Below, one piece after another: positions 1 to 6,953 of a DNA stretch of 64,000 bases. Numbering within the stretch: the first letter of the stretch is position 1; each line of letters begins with the position of its first letter. The position numbers and the translations under genes were made by a program. This DNA is from Propionibacteriaceae bacterium (lineage in GTDB: Bacteria > Actinomycetota > Actinomycetes > Propionibacteriales > Propionibacteriaceae): assembly GCA_017306015.1 (NCBI GenBank), contig JAFKJK010000022.1:1-64000 (forward strand), written 5' to 3'. A model generated the notes under the pieces. It did not search any database and had not been told where the DNA came from. It worked only from the letters and a program-made list of their open reading frames with translations.

Positions 1-498
1 CGCGAAGGTCAGCACGGCGAAGAGCACGATGATCGCCGCCGCGAAGACCTGGTTGAGGTCGAAGGCCATCAGCACGAAGACGACCATGTTCCAGACGGCC
101 GGAAAGCCGCGGAAGCCGTAGTCGGCGGTCTTCATGCGCGTGTCGGCGAAATAGATCGCGCCGACGGCGACGACGAGGACGGCGCCGGCGACGCCGAACC
201 CCGGCGGCAGGATGTCGGATCGCGCCAGGATCAGGGCCGGGATGAAGACATAGGTCGAATAGTCGATGACGAGATCGAGGATGGCGCCGTCGAACCACGG
301 CACGCGCTCCTCGACGCGCACGAGACGCGCGAGCGGGCCGTCGATTCCGTCGACGAACAACGCCGCGCCAAGCCAGAGAAAGGCCTCGACGAACGCCCCC
401 CGCCCGACGGCGAGCACCGCCAGCATCGAGAATACGGCGCCGCTCGTCGTCAGCATATGGACGAGCCAGCTGCTCGCTCGCGGCCAGGCGTTGATCAT
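1..498 (-). CDS. pcs: Phosphatidylcholine synthase (3' part off the window)
   Basis: The reverse strand reads openly from an ATG at 498 to the left edge, about 166 codons, so the C-terminus is missing. The protein is hydrophobic with several membrane segments. It carries the CDP-alcohol phosphatidyltransferase signature: DGIDGPLAR at roughly residues 48-56, followed by DGAILDLVIDY with the spaced aspartates. This arrangement and the surrounding sequence resemble bacterial phosphatidylcholine synthase, which condenses CDP-diacylglycerol with choline in the inner membrane. Known family distribution is mainly alphaproteobacterial, and such a gene is unexpected beside actinobacterial genes. Together with the broken joint near position 1000, this suggests the first kilobase is foreign to the rest of the window. 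The family call is fairly safe; the exact substrate is inferred. Confidence 0.75.
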   Translation of the reverse strand, partial: MINAWPRASSWLVHMLTTSGAVFSMLAVLAVGRGAFVEAFLWLGAALFVDGIDGPLARLVRVEERVPWFDGAILDLVIDYSTYVFIPALILARSDILPPGFGVAGAVLVVAVGAIYFADTRMKTADYGFRGFPAVWNMVVFVLMAFDLNQVFAAAIIVLFAVLTFA

Positions 499-709
499 CG
501 CGCCCCTTCTAGTCTCAAGCGGAGGAGTTCCGCACCCGCCCGCGCGATCCGCGGTCATTCAGGCGCCCCATGGAGTCGATAGGGTCTCAGCCTGCCGCTG
601 GCAAGGGCGCGACGGCGCCGAACTGCGGCGTCCTGTCGCTTGCGACATCGCTCGCGTTGCAAGCCATCCCCGTCGGGCTCACCTTGCTGGCGTTCATCCG
701 GAGCTTGCC

Positions 710-1006
710 ATGTTCGGATTCTCCCCCGTATCCGCGGCAGTCGGCGGCGCCATGATCGGCCTCGGCGTTGCGCTGCTTTGGATCGTGAATGGCCGCGTCT
801 GCGGCGTGTCCAACATCTTCGGCAGCATCGTCTCCGGAAACTGGGCCGATCTCGGCTGGCGCCTGCTCTTCATCGCCGGGCTGCCGCTCGGCGCCGCGGC
901 GGCGCTCCTGATCGGGCCGGATCTCTTCGCCGACATGGCGCCCGGCCTGCCCGAACTCGGCATGTCGCCGGCCCTCCTCCTCGGCTCCGGCCTTCTCGTC
1001 GTAGGC
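710..1006 (+). pseudogene. YeeE/YedE-type membrane protein, truncated at the chimeric joint
   Basis: An ATG at 710 preceded by GGAG opens about 99 codons of membrane protein resembling the N-terminal part of YeeE/YedE (sulphur-transport DUF395) proteins. It has Gly-rich membrane helices and the NGRVCGVSNIFG stretch typical of the first repeat. Homology stops after the segment LLLGSGLLVVG at about 1006. Beyond that the reading frame continues only as antisense of tadA. Complete members would continue with a second conserved Gly/Cys segment that is absent here. The gene is divergent from the phosphatidylcholine synthase gene across 211 bp. It is either half of a chimeric contig end or a gene cut by recombination. 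Confidence 0.6.
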
Positions 1007-1009
1007 GCC
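983..1009. other. Junction between alphaproteobacterial-like and actinobacterial DNA
   Basis: Two unrelated coding sequences on opposite strands both end their recognisable homology inside this stretch. Read forward it encodes the end of the YeeE/YedE-like fragment (GSGLLVVGA). Read in reverse it encodes the conserved TadA segment GAYDEKAGA. Such a short overlap that fits both partners is what a microhomology joint or a mis-assembly would leave. Confidence 0.6.
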
Positions 1010-1312
1010 GAAGACCAGCCGTCCGACCCGAGCCTGCACCAGGGCGCCGGCGCACATCGTGCACGGCTCGAGGGTCGCGACGAGCGTGCAGTCGTCGAGA
1101 CGCCACGTGTGCAGCGCCTCGGCGGCCCGGCGAAGCGCCAGAACCTCGGCGTGAGCGGTTGGGTCACCGGTCAGTTCCCGCTCGTTGTGAGCGGACGCCA
1201 CCGCGACGCCCGCCGCGTCCAGCACCACTGCGCCGATCGGGACGTCCCCGTGGTCGAGCGCGACCCGGGCCTCGGCGAGGGCCAGGCCCATGGCGTCGTC
1301 CCAGCGGCTCAC
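983..1312 (-). pseudogene. tadA: tRNA adenosine(34) deaminase, C-terminally truncated
   Basis: TadA deaminates A34 to inosine in tRNA-Arg(ACG). From the start at 1312 the first 110 residues are canonical. The zinc ligand and proton shuttle HAE lie at residues 54-56 and the PCTMC motif at 83-87, followed by GAYDEKAGA at 102-110. After that the frame reads through about 130 residues of unrelated low-complexity sequence that is antisense to the neighbouring foreign gene. The normal C-terminal helix (about 35-40 residues) is missing. The start overlaps the stop of the upstream tadA-associated gene by ATGA, so the two form an operon. Because tadA is normally essential, the truncation is more likely an assembly joint than a real lesion. 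Confidence 0.85.
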
Positions 1313-1926
1313 TCGAAGGAGGACAGCGCCTTGGCGAACTCGCTCTTGAAGCCGAGCTTGGCTGCGATCCGTTCGACGAGGGTGGTGGAGTCCTCGTCGA
1401 TGTCCTCCGCCATCGCCTCAAGTTCGAAGTCGGGCAGACCGGCGTCGGCGAGGATGTCCGCGTCCCCGATCGGGTAGGAGTCGTCGTCGCTGTCGTCGTC
1501 GGGCAGGTCGGCCTCGAGGAAGTCGGCTGCGTCCCGGGCGATCGGCCAGTCGTCGGCCGCGAGCGCGTCGGAGCAGAACACCTGTACCCGCTTGCCCCGC
1601 ACCCGGACGAGCACGAACACCTCGTTGGCCACCGAGACCATGCCGACCGCCCCGGCGTCCCCGGGGATGCGGCGCAGTTGCTCGATGAGCCCGTCCAGGT
1701 CGTTGGCCAGGTCCAGGTCCAACGGCGTGGCAACCGGCTGGCCGTCCTCGCGGTAGCAGGCGATCACGAGGTCGATGTCGTCCTCGGTCGCGTCCTCCGG
1801 GTAGTCGTCCTCGTCGCCGTCGTCCTCGAGGTCGGCCTCGACCAGATCGTCCACTTCGTCCAGCCCCGGACGGTCGTCGCCGCGGTTGGGCAGCTCGAAA
1901 TCGAAGTCGTCCGATTCGCTCACCAC
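1309..1926 (-). CDS. tRNA adenosine deaminase-associated protein
   Basis: This 205-residue protein has very acidic stretches near the N-terminus (about residues 30-60) and in the middle (EADLPDDDSDDDS). It lies directly upstream of tadA with a 4-bp overlap. Length, acidity and gene order match the actinobacterial family of putative tRNA adenosine deaminase-associated proteins, whose role is unknown. Two consecutive GTG codons (1926 and 1923) can serve as start; a strong AGAGGAGG lies just upstream. There is no signal peptide or membrane segment, so it is cytoplasmic. The call rests largely on context. Confidence 0.75.
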   Translation of the reverse strand: MVSESDDFDFELPNRGDDRPGLDEVDDLVEADLEDDGDEDDYPEDATEDDIDLVIACYREDGQPVATPLDLDLANDLDGLIEQLRRIPGDAGAVGMVSVANEVFVLVRVRGKRVQVFCSDALAADDWPIARDAADFLEADLPDDDSDDDSYPIGDADILADAGLPDFELEAMAEDIDEDSTTLVERIAAKLGFKSEFAKALSSFE

Positions 1927-2089
1927 TGCCTCCTCTGCCGCTGAACCTCCATAGTCTCAGAAACTACCCGCCGGGGCACACCCCCGCCCCGGGCGGCGAC
2001 CCCGTCCGAGGGCTGAGCGGACGCCGTCCGCCGGTTGCGAAGTCCGGGCACCCGCGCGCGGGCGTCCGGGCTTGTGCCAAGGTACCGGT

Positions 2090-2731
2090 GTGCAACTTCG
2101 CGTCATCGAACACCCCCTGGTGACCCACAAGGTCACGTTGCTGCGGGACGAGAACACCCCCAGCGCCACCTTCCGGCAGCTGGTCGAGGAGCTGGTCACG
2201 CTGCTCGCCTACGAGGCCACCCGCGAGGTGCGCGTCGAGGAGATCCAGGTCACCACGCCCATCACGACCACCACGGGGGTCGAGCTCAGCCGGCCGCGTC
2301 CGCTGGTCGTGCCGATTCTCCGGGCCGGCCTCGGCATGCTCGAGGGCATGATGCGGCTGATGCCGACGGCCGAGGTCGGTTTCGTCGGCATGGTGCGGGA
2401 CGAGACCACGCTGCAGCCGTTCACCTACGCCGAGCGCCTGCCCAAGGACTTGTCCGGACGCCAGTGCTACGTGCTCGACCCGATGCTGGCGACCGGCGGT
2501 TCACTAGGGGGGACGGTGCAGTTCTTGGTCGACCGCGGCGCCGACCACATCACGTGCATCTGCCTGATCGCCGCGCCCGAGGGCGTCCAGCGGATGCGTG
2601 AGCTGGTCGACCCGATCGGTGTCCCCTGCACCCTGGTCTGCGCCGCCCTGGACGACCACCTGAACGAGGTCGGCTACATCGTCCCCGGCCTCGGGGACGC
2701 CGGCGACCGGCTGTACGGCCTGGCTCAGTAG
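2090..2731 (+). CDS. upp: Uracil phosphoribosyltransferase
   Basis: Upp makes UMP from uracil and PRPP in pyrimidine salvage. The protein shows the PRPP-binding loop [11 protein letters not shown] at about residues 128-138, the segment [11 protein letters not shown], and the C-terminal uracil-binding region [13 protein letters not shown] chose the GTG at 2090 (213 residues), which begins at VQLRVIEHP like other family members; an ATG at 2072 would add six residues of poor fit. It is divergent from the tadA operon across about 160 bp. A large hairpin follows the stop. Confidence 0.95.
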   Translation: MQLRVIEHPLVTHKVTLLRDENTPSATFRQLVEELVTLLAYEATREVRVEEIQVTTPITTTTGVELSRPRPLVVPILRAGLGMLEGMMRLMPTAEVGFVGMVRDETTLQPFTYAERLPKDLSGRQCYVLDPMLATGGSLGGTVQFLVDRGADHITCICLIAAPEGVQRMRELVDPIGVPCTLVCAALDDHLNEVGYIVPGLGDAGDRLYGLAQ

Positions 2732-2746
2732 CCGGACGACATCGTG

Positions 2747-2786
2747 GAGTGAACTTTCCTCCCGAGTTCAGGAGGCGAGTTCACTC
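2747..2786 (+). terminator. Hairpin after upp, terminator-like
   Basis: A perfect 9-bp inverted repeat (GAGTGAACT at 2747 and AGTTCACTC ending at 2786) encloses a second perfect 5-bp stem (CCTCC/GGAGG) with an 8-nt loop. The two stems are separated by a 2x2 internal loop. It starts 15 bp after the upp stop and lies before the ribosome-binding site of the next gene. No T-run follows, which is common for high-GC actinobacteria. It could instead act as a regulatory hairpin for the downstream gene. Confidence 0.5.
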
Positions 2787-2809
2787 TCTGCTGTGGTGGA
2801 GGAGGGGAG

Positions 2810-3454
2810 ATGGAACTGACCGACGCCTTTCCGCCGTTCGGCCTGCGGATCGAAGCCGGGCCGCTGGTCCTGCGTCCGATCACGGACGAGGTGCTGCCCG
2901 AGCTGATCGGGGTGGCCCTCGCCGGTGTGCACGATCCCGAGTCGATGCCGTTCACCTCGCCGTGGACGGACGCGCCGGCCGACCAACTGCCGTTCAACTA
3001 CGTCCAATACCACTGGGGTCTGCGGTCGAACTGGAGCCGCGACCGCTGGAGCCTGGAGTTCGCCGTCGAGCACGAGGGACGCATCGTCGGTTGCCAGGGC
3101 TTCGTCACCCACAACTACCTGGTCACCCGCTCAGGTGAGACCGGGTCGTGGCTGGGCCACGGGTTCCACGGCCGGGGCATCGGGACGGCGATGCGCCAGG
3201 CGATTTGCGCCTTCGTCTTCGACCACCTGGACGCGGACGAGATCTGCTCCGCCGCGTTCACCGACAACCCGGCGTCCAACGCGGTCAGCCGCAAGGTCGG
3301 CTACCGGCCCAACGGCGTCGTCCGGCAGACTCGGCGGCATGGTGAGTGGCAGGCGAGCCAGCGCTGGCTGCTGACCCGCGACACCTTCGTCCGCGGCGAG
3401 CCGATCACGGTCAGCGGAGCTGAGGAGTTTCGGAGGTTTGTCGGGCTGTCCTGA
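2810..3454 (+). CDS. GNAT family N-acetyltransferase (RimJ/RimL-like)
   Basis: The 214-residue protein resembles RimJ/RimL-type GNAT enzymes that acetylate amino groups with acetyl-CoA. The N-terminal segment GPLVLRPITDEVLPEL is the usual beta1-alpha1 region. The acetyl-CoA pyrophosphate loop appears as GFHGRGIGTAM around residue 122, and NPASNAVSRKVGY is the typical C-terminal motif. A very good ribosome-binding site (GGAGGAGGGG) precedes the ATG. The substrate cannot be read from sequence. It lies downstream of upp but is separated by the hairpin, so it may be transcribed alone. Confidence 0.8.
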   Translation: MELTDAFPPFGLRIEAGPLVLRPITDEVLPELIGVALAGVHDPESMPFTSPWTDAPADQLPFNYVQYHWGLRSNWSRDRWSLEFAVEHEGRIVGCQGFVTHNYLVTRSGETGSWLGHGFHGRGIGTAMRQAICAFVFDHLDADEICSAAFTDNPASNAVSRKVGYRPNGVVRQTRRHGEWQASQRWLLTRDTFVRGEPITVSGAEEFRRFVGLS

Positions 3455-3760
3455 GCCCCCTGAGCCCCCGGAGCCCCCGGCCGGCCACAGCGCCCAGTGG
3501 CCCGCCGCGAACGGGATGCCAGGCCAGCATCAGAGCGTCCGTCGTCCTCCAGTAGGAAACGAGCGGCGCCAGTTCGGGAATCCAGTACCAGGCGAGCGCG
3601 ACTGCGGCCCACAACCCGACAGCACCATCAACAGCGGAATGACAAGCAGCCTCGCGAGCACGAACCCGGTCGCAGCCGTGCCCAGGGCGACTGATCGGAG
3701 CGTATTGCGCACCGAGCCTGGGCGCTGCCGATGCGCCGAGATCGCCGGCTCGCCCTGTGG
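3455..3760. other. Gene-poor stretch with a possible frameshifted small membrane protein
   Basis: No intact gene is recognisable here. On the reverse strand an ATG at 3712 begins a hydrophobic segment ending LLVIPLLMVLSG around 3610. The next hydrophobic segment (AAVALAWYWIPELAPLVSYW) follows directly but in another frame. Joined, they would make a two-helix membrane protein of about 95 residues. No convincing ribosome-binding site is seen upstream, so this could equally be chance hydrophobicity. Confidence 0.2.
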
Positions 3761-4300
3761 TCAGTCGGACGCGATGTCCCGGGCCAGCCCGTCCACGCGC
3801 TCGGCACCGGGGAGTTTCAGCAGCGACGCGCCGGGCAGCAGCAGCTTGGAGCCCCGGATGCCGGAGCCGATGCAGATCAGTTCGGTGTCGGCGACTGCTG
3901 CGTCCACCCACACCGGCCAGGACGCCGGCAGCCCGACGGGCGTGATGCCGCCGTACTCCATTCCGGATTCGGCCACGGCCAGGTCCATCGGCGCGAACGA
4001 CGCCTTCCGGACGTCCAGCCGCCGCCTGACGACGTTGTTCACGTCCACCCGGCGGTGAGCGAGGGTCATGCAGCAAGCCCGCCGCTCGGCGTCCCCGCGT
4101 CTGCCGAGCACGAGGACGGCGTTGGCCATCACGTCCATCGGCAGGTCGTAGACCGCGCACAGGGTCTCGGTGTCGGCGTGCTCGGGGTCGATCTCGAACA
4201 CCTTCGCCTCGGGGACGAAGCTGCGGACGGCTCCGAGCACGGACGCCGGCATCAGGTCGGGCCGATCGACGGCGGGGACGGGGGCGAGCTTGCCGAACAT
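3761..4300 (-). CDS. YbaK/EbsC-type aminoacyl-tRNA deacylase
   Basis: The product, about 179 residues from the ATG at 4300, matches the YbaK/prolyl-tRNA synthetase-associated domain. This domain hydrolyses mischarged aminoacyl-tRNAs such as Cys-tRNA(Pro). Visible hallmarks are the central segment KASFAP, the motif GGITPVGLP at about residues 117-125, and GSGIRGSKLLLP near the C-terminus. The frame stays open upstream to 4369, but that extension runs into the palindromic repeat array, so the internal ATG is preferred. The repeat array lies between this gene and the polysaccharide pyruvyl transferase gene upstream. Confidence 0.75.
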   Translation of the reverse strand: MFGKLAPVPAVDRPDLMPASVLGAVRSFVPEAKVFEIDPEHADTETLCAVYDLPMDVMANAVLVLGRRGDAERRACCMTLAHRRVDVNNVVRRRLDVRKASFAPMDLAVAESGMEYGGITPVGLPASWPVWVDAAVADTELICIGSGIRGSKLLLPGASLLKLPGAERVDGLARDIASD

Positions 4301-4346
4301 GGCCCTGAGTCCACGAAGCCCGGCGCGGGTCGCTGGGAAGCCAGCC

Positions 4347-4504
4347 TGAACCGAGGTACCCGTCCCCAACGGCTCAGGCGGTCAGTCGTGAACCGAAGTA
4401 CCTGTCCCGAACGGTTCAGGCGGTCAGGTGTGAACCGAAGTACCTGTCCCCGACGGTTCAACGCGGCCCAGCCTGAACCGAAAGTACCTGTCCCCAACGG
4501 TTCA
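4347..4504. repeat. Four tandem palindromic units (REP-like)
   Basis: Four copies of a ~30-bp unit lie at about 4347-4376, 4389-4418, 4431-4460 and 4474-4504. Each begins TGAACCG and ends CGGTTCA (CGGCTCA in the first), so each can fold into a 7-bp hairpin. The loops carry a conserved GTACCTGTCCC core. Spacing between units is 12-13 bp, and three of the spacers carry a GGTCAG-type sequence. The array fills the gap between two genes on the reverse strand. It looks like a short interspersed palindromic element cluster and may act as terminator or transcript stabiliser. Confidence 0.8.
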
Positions 4505-4509
4505 GGGGG

Positions 4510-5946
4510 TCAGGCTCCGAATGTCCGGCGGACCTTGCGCCAGGCCCTCCTGGGCAGGGTGTTCGCGCGCGCCTTGAGCGTCTTCTCCTGCTTGGCGACC
4601 TTCGCCTCCAGGCGCTTGACCCGATCCTCGAGCCCGAGCTCGGCCGGCGTCGGAGCGAACGGCGGCTGGTAGGCGCCCACAGCACGCGCCCGGTCGCCGT
4701 CGGCGTCCTGCCACAGCCAGCGCAGCCGGGACGCGACCTGGTCCGGGTCGGCGGTGAGCGGACGCAGCGCCCCGGGGTGCGCCGCCTCGGCCAGCACGGC
4801 GTCGTAGGCGGGGTTGGCCTTGCCCGGCTGGTGGATGTGCTCCAGGCCGTTGCGTTCGATGAAGGCCAGGTAGCGGTCGAAGTTCTCGGCGCGGACGCGG
4901 TTCATCGGTTCGGGGTCGGCCAGTTCGTAGAACCGGGCGGCGTCCCAGGGCTCGTCGATGACGTCGGCGATCATCCGATGCGGGATCTGGTGGTAGCGGC
5001 ACAACTCCATCAGCCGGGAGTCGTGCGCGACCACCATCGCCGGCGTCCCGGCCATCAGGGCCGCGATCGTGCCGTGCATGCGGCTGCCGAGGCAGAAGTC
5101 GCGGGTGGCCATGAACTCCCGCCACGGTCGCGGGTCGGCGAAGAAGCGGACGCGGTCCTCGCGGTACAGCGGGTGGTCGATCGTCCCCGGGAGCCCCGCA
5201 GGGTAGTCGGCGATGGGCTTGCCCCACATCAGCAGGGCGGCCTCGGCCTGGTTCTGCGAGACGAAGACCAGGTCGGAGAAGTGGCTGTTGTCGGTGACCA
5301 CCTTCTCGGTGCCGGGGATGCGGTGGTCGGCGTTGACGGCGATCGGGGAGTCGGGACGCAGCGCGTCCACCTTGCGTTCGATCACGGCGTCCCGGCCGGA
5401 GTCATGCATGGATGGGCAGCCGATGACGTCGATCTGGGAGTCGTGGAAGCCCAGGTGCAGCAGATAGGAGCGGGTGGCCTCGCCGCGGACGCCGATGGAG
5501 GCGGAGTGGTCGAGGACGGCGGAGATGAAGGCTCGCTGGTTGGCCTTCGCCTCGTCGTCGATCCAGTGCCAGTCGACCTTCGGGGAGAGTTGCGCGCCGA
5601 TGCCGACCACCACCACCGGGATCTTCAGCTGCCGGATCACCTCGGTGAGCCGGGCCCGGCTCGGGGCGAACCCGATCCGCAGCGAGTTGGCCATCGGCAG
5701 GACGAAGGCGTCGAACTCGGCGTTGATCCGGTCGATGTGCGCCTTGGTCACCCCTGCGCGCTCGGTCGACAGGCTGTCGGAGACGACCTCGACGTCGGGA
5801 GTGGCGAGCAGCCGGTACACCGCCTCGGTGTAGACCAGGTTGCCGGCGTTCATGGCGTAGGTGGCCTTGCCCGCGTGGGCGAACGCAGCCTCGGGGACGG
5901 TGACCTCATGGGGCGCCTTGCCCGACCGCACCAGAATCCGCTTCAC
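4510..5946 (-). CDS. Polysaccharide pyruvyl transferase family protein
   Basis: Polysaccharide pyruvyl transferases add a ketal-linked pyruvate from phosphoenolpyruvate to sugars of cell-surface glycans. The 478-residue protein shows the family pattern: an N-terminal Rossmann-like half with VVVVGIGAQLSP around residue 112 and the conserved CLGSRMHGTIAAL around residue 285, followed by TPAMVVAHDSR. The last ~50 residues are charged and heptad-like (LEDRVKRLEAKVAKQEKT), probably a short coiled coil ending in a basic tail. It starts with GTG preceded by GGGAGA. Only the family, not the acceptor sugar, can be stated. It lies near the left border of the polysaccharide region. Confidence 0.75.
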   Translation of the reverse strand: MKRILVRSGKAPHEVTVPEAAFAHAGKATYAMNAGNLVYTEAVYRLLATPDVEVVSDSLSTERAGVTKAHIDRINAEFDAFVLPMANSLRIGFAPSRARLTEVIRQLKIPVVVVGIGAQLSPKVDWHWIDDEAKANQRAFISAVLDHSASIGVRGEATRSYLLHLGFHDSQIDVIGCPSMHDSGRDAVIERKVDALRPDSPIAVNADHRIPGTEKVVTDNSHFSDLVFVSQNQAEAALLMWGKPIADYPAGLPGTIDHPLYREDRVRFFADPRPWREFMATRDFCLGSRMHGTIAALMAGTPAMVVAHDSRLMELCRYHQIPHRMIADVIDEPWDAARFYELADPEPMNRVRAENFDRYLAFIERNGLEHIHQPGKANPAYDAVLAEAAHPGALRPLTADPDQVASRLRWLWQDADGDRARAVGAYQPPFAPTPAELGLEDRVKRLEAKVAKQEKTLKARANTLPRRAWRKVRRTFGA

Positions 5947-6020
5947 ACCATCTCCCTCACTCGGCGCCGAGTGTAGTGAACTCCACGCCTCTCCCCCGAG
6001 TTGAGCGGGCGGGGACGGGT

Positions 6021-6929
6021 TCAGTAGTAGTAGGGGAACTTCGACCAGTCCGGAGAGCGCTTCTCCAGGTAGGCGTCCCTGCCCTCGACGGCCTCGTCGG
6101 TCATGTAGGCGAGCCGGGTGGTCTCGCCGGCGAACACCTGCTGGCCGACGAGCCCGTCGTCAATGGCGTTGAAGGCGAACTTCAGCATCCGCTGGGCGGT
6201 GGGCGACTTGGTGCAGATCTTCGCAGCCCACTCCAGGCCGACGGTCTCCAGGTCGGCGTGCGGGACGACGCGGTTCACCGTCCCCATCTCGTAGGCGCGC
6301 TGGGCGTCGTAGACCTCGCCGAGGAAGAAGATCTCCCGGGCCACCTTCTGGCCGACCTGGCGGGCGAGATAGGCCGAGCCGAAGCCGGCGTCGAAGGAGC
6401 CGACGTCGGCGTCGGTCTGCTTGAACCGGGCGTGCTCGGCCGAGGCCAGGGTCAGGTCGCAGACGACGTGCAGCGAGTGTCCTCCACCGGCCGCCCAGCC
6501 GTTGACCAGGGCGATCACTACCTTGGGCATGAACCGGATCAGCCGCTGCACCTCGAGGATGTGCAGCCGTCCGCCTTCGGCCGCGGTGCGACGCGCGTCC
6601 ACGGTGTCGGCGGTCTCGCCGTCGGCGTACTGGTAGCCGGAGCGTCCCCGGATGCGCTGGTCCCCGCCGGAGCAGAACGCCCAGCCACCGTCCTTCGCCG
6701 AAGGTCCATTGCCGGTGAGCAGGACGCAGCCGACGTCGGAGCTCATCCGGGCGTGGTCGAGCGCGGTGTACAGCTCGTCCACCGTGTGCGGACGGAACGC
6801 GTTGCGCACCTCGGGACGGTTGAACGCGATCCGCACGGCGGGAACGTCCTTGGCTCGGTGGTAGGTGATGTCGGTGAACTCGAAGCCGGCCACCGGCGTC
6901 CACAGGTCCGGCTGCCAGGGATTGGTCAT
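6021..6929 (-). CDS. menB: 1,4-dihydroxy-2-naphthoyl-CoA synthase
   Basis: MenB cyclises o-succinylbenzoyl-CoA in menaquinone biosynthesis. The 302-residue protein has the crotonase fold with the oxyanion-hole segments CSGGDQRIRG and GWAAGGGHSLHVVCDL. It also has the MenB-specific SFDAGFGSAYLARQVGQK region and a C-terminal PDWSKFPYYY. Length agrees with actinobacterial MenB. It is a housekeeping gene inserted between polysaccharide genes on the same strand, with a short gap to the next gene upstream. Confidence 0.95.
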   Translation of the reverse strand: MTNPWQPDLWTPVAGFEFTDITYHRAKDVPAVRIAFNRPEVRNAFRPHTVDELYTALDHARMSSDVGCVLLTGNGPSAKDGGWAFCSGGDQRIRGRSGYQYADGETADTVDARRTAAEGGRLHILEVQRLIRFMPKVVIALVNGWAAGGGHSLHVVCDLTLASAEHARFKQTDADVGSFDAGFGSAYLARQVGQKVAREIFFLGEVYDAQRAYEMGTVNRVVPHADLETVGLEWAAKICTKSPTAQRMLKFAFNAIDDGLVGQQVFAGETTRLAYMTDEAVEGRDAYLEKRSPDWSKFPYYY

Positions 6930-6953
6930 GCGCTCAGGTTAGCCAACCCGGGA

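Noticed and set aside
4347..4504. Four regularly spaced repeats considered as a CRISPR array
   Set aside because: Spacers are only 12-13 bp and similar to each other, the repeats are self-complementary, and no cas gene is near.
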